A stretch of DNA of 64,000 nt from Chromobotia macracanthus. Its lineage: Eukaryota > Chordata > Actinopteri > Cypriniformes > Botiidae. The position numbers and the translations under genes are program-made. This document shows, piece by piece, positions 61,900-64,000 of the stretch. The notes under the pieces were generated by a model that saw only the letters and a list, made by a program, of their open reading frames with translations, had not been told where the DNA came from and ran no database searches. Positions within the stretch are counted from its first letter, which is position 1. Each line of letters opens with the position of its first letter. The DNA lies in contig JAZGTH010000075.1 in assembly GCA_036877525.1 (NCBI GenBank), forward strand, positions 1,417,501 to 1,481,500. Reading direction: 5' to 3'.

Positions 61900-64000
61900 T
61901 CACTGTCTCATTATTATTTCAATAGTGTTCTTTCTCCGCTTGATATTGATTCAAAGGCAATTACATTTCCTTTAGTAGATTCAGAATCAAAGCACCTTTG
62001 TTTTCATGCTGATTTGTGGGATTATTGCTTCTATGAGTTAAAATCCTTCAGCCTGTTTACTGCCTGTGGTGAACAGGTAATACAATCCAGGAGGACTTTA
62101 GCCATCACAGAAAGATCACATCTTCACTCTGCAGACAGATGTGCTCCTGAAATAAGACTTTTGGGTATGTTTTTATGATCCAACGCAAGGCAAGCCTGTG
62201 TAACACAAAGATTTGTACTGCATGTTGGCTGTGTAACTGTGTCTCAGAGAACTGTACATACTGACATGGTATTTTGTCTTCTGTCTGTGACCCAGTTTTA
62301 AGTTTCAGCCTCTCTTCTAATGCGTACACTTTTAACTTATTCACTCTATTTGCTGAAGATTGTGATCTCAGTCGCGTGAGAGTTTAAATTGATTTGACTT
62401 AATTCAGTTGCTTGAGAAAATCTTTCATTTGAAACGATTCTTTTATCAACACCGTCCGCAATCTATCTGCAAGAAACAACCAATCAGAAATAATTGTGTG
62501 AAAAGGAAAAAAAAATTAAAAAAATCACATCTCCCAGGGTGTACAAGAACTTCTAAATATTTGATGTGCTGCTCTCAGATCTGTGCTTTTGTAGTCTTAA
62601 GTCCAGCTAACCACGATTTTTTAACACAGTTAAAGGCCCAAACAAAGACAGTTATCTCTTTAGAATCTTATTAGATATTAAAACACCATAAATATTTAAC
62701 TAAGCTATCTTGTTCACACAAACAGACAGTCCCAACCCAAACTCTGTCACAAATAAAGAAACAGAGCAACGTTTCAACAGCTCCACAGACACAGTGTGTT
62801 CTTCCTCTTCTGAAGGTCAAATACACATAACACTCAGAAAGGAGAAAGTATTTTAATATTGAAGAAATGACACACTTCAACTCTGCAGTGGCTAACCAAC
62901 TAACCAGATTAAATCCATCAGCAGTCCCCCAGAAACCTCATATTGTCATCTACAGCTTGGCTGGATCATTAGATTTACTGAAGAATTACGACTCTTGTCA
63001 GGCATGAGGAGCACTGTGTCTGAGTTCAGACAGACCTGTCACTGCACTAAATGTAATCAGTATTGACTGGTGAGGCAGCAATCTTCTGTCTCGAACCGTG
63101 AGCAGAAACCATCAGACCTCCACTGTGGAAACTTTTTCCAAGTGAGCAGAAGCCTAAAGCCAGATGTAGCCAGAGAAAGTGTAAATGTAAATGTGGATGG
63201 GTGAACATAGTTTTAATACATATACACTGGCACTGAAGATTTAAATGAATCTGTAGCACTTTGTTTCAGTTTGTGGGTGCTGGTTCACCCTCAGTCATGT
63301 GGCTGTCAAAACAAACCAGCTTTTCCTTTAAAGATCAACATACCATTTCTAATCTGCGTCATCTCAGAGCACTTTTACAAATGTTCACTAGAGCATACAT
63401 ATGTTAACCATATGCAAACTAACCTGTCTGAGTAACTGACTGTTGACCTAAATACTATATTAGAGCAGATAAACACACATCTGTGGTTGAGTAAACATCA
63501 TGAGCTGTATTCACAGCAGAGCAGTTCTGAAGAAATCTGAACATGATGATTTCCATTCAAAACAGGATTCATCACTTCACAGCATTTCTGAACAATGAGA
63601 GTGTGAAATCTGCTTTTTTGAGTATTGTATGAAAGTGACACCATTCAGCTGCAGTTCACTTTTAAGAATGTGGGGAGATAGGGATGAAATTTGGACAGCC
63701 CTTCGATATGCTTCAGGGAAACACCAATTTAGTCATCCATAACTGTGCCAAGTGTCCTTATTACATAATAAATTCAGATGAGAGGCTGAAGCTATAGAGA
63801 CATCCCCAGTGTTTTCAATTCTCCATCTCTGTTTTCTCCAGCTCTCAAATTCCCACCAGCAAGCATCAGAAATGAGTCTATGAACCTATAACTTGATCTA
63901 CTGAAGCAGCTCTCTTGGTTTTGGAACAAAGCAAATATTTCGAGATGATGTGCCACCCCCTCTGCCCTGCTTCTGTCTGGAAGTCTCAGACGTTGCCTCC
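61900..64000. other. Right-end region without features
   Basis: Ordinary AT-rich sequence. I see no exon, RNA gene or clear repeat. Confidence 0.5.

Overview
The window is vertebrate nuclear DNA and almost certainly from a teleost fish, probably a cypriniform. It has spliced genes with GT/AG introns, an AT-rich non-coding background, many CA, GA and TA microsatellites, tRNA-derived SINEs and 'GGTTGCTAGG'-type repeats of the kind common in cyprinid genomes. There is no prokaryotic, plasmid or phage signature. The species cannot be told from the sequence alone.

Five protein-coding genes were rebuilt exon by exon by matching translated segments to remembered vertebrate families and checking splice sites and phase. 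From left to right: (1) dhrs12, + strand, 867-4328, a short-chain dehydrogenase lacking only its first coding exon; (2) wdfy1, - strand, 7767-19034, 12 coding exons, 410 codons, a WD40/FYVE endosomal protein; (3) serpine2, - strand, 20381-24428, 8 coding exons, 394 codons, protease nexin-1, plus a likely 5' UTR exon near 25.5 kb; (4) kcne4, - strand, 31629-32072, a single-exon potassium-channel beta subunit; (5) a sodium/calcium exchanger of the SLC8 family, NCX2/NCX4 type, - strand, 43733-55107, 12 coding exons including an 18-nt microexon, 969 codons. All joins in genes 2, 3 and 5 keep frame and give family-typical lengths.

wdfy1, serpine2 and kcne4 correspond to the human 2q36 neighbourhood, whereas DHRS12 is linked to WDFY2 on human 13q14. 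The block therefore mixes content from two paralogous vertebrate regions. The genes belong to unrelated processes (endosomal signalling, extracellular protease control, potassium and calcium transport), and nothing suggests a joint pathway.

The most unusual content is tandemly repeated DNA pressed against splice sites. A 4.6-kb satellite of 23-bp units fills much of wdfy1 intron 1 and stops about 35 bp from the exon 1 donor; it carries a near-perfect 2,247-bp higher-order duplication. A CA array starts about 13 nt inside wdfy1 intron 2. A short-unit array abuts the serpine2 first donor, and a CT-rich minisatellite runs into a dhrs12 acceptor. A 21-bp minisatellite ends at the kcne4 coding exon and stays open in several frames, one continuous with kcne4. 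Other repeats are a 464-bp foldback element, a 31-bp minisatellite in an slc8 intron and a 61-bp minisatellite near 61 kb.

The stretches 25.6-31.5 kb, 32.6-43.7 kb and 55.2-64 kb hold no gene I can name. A few weak coding-like segments there are listed as candidates only.
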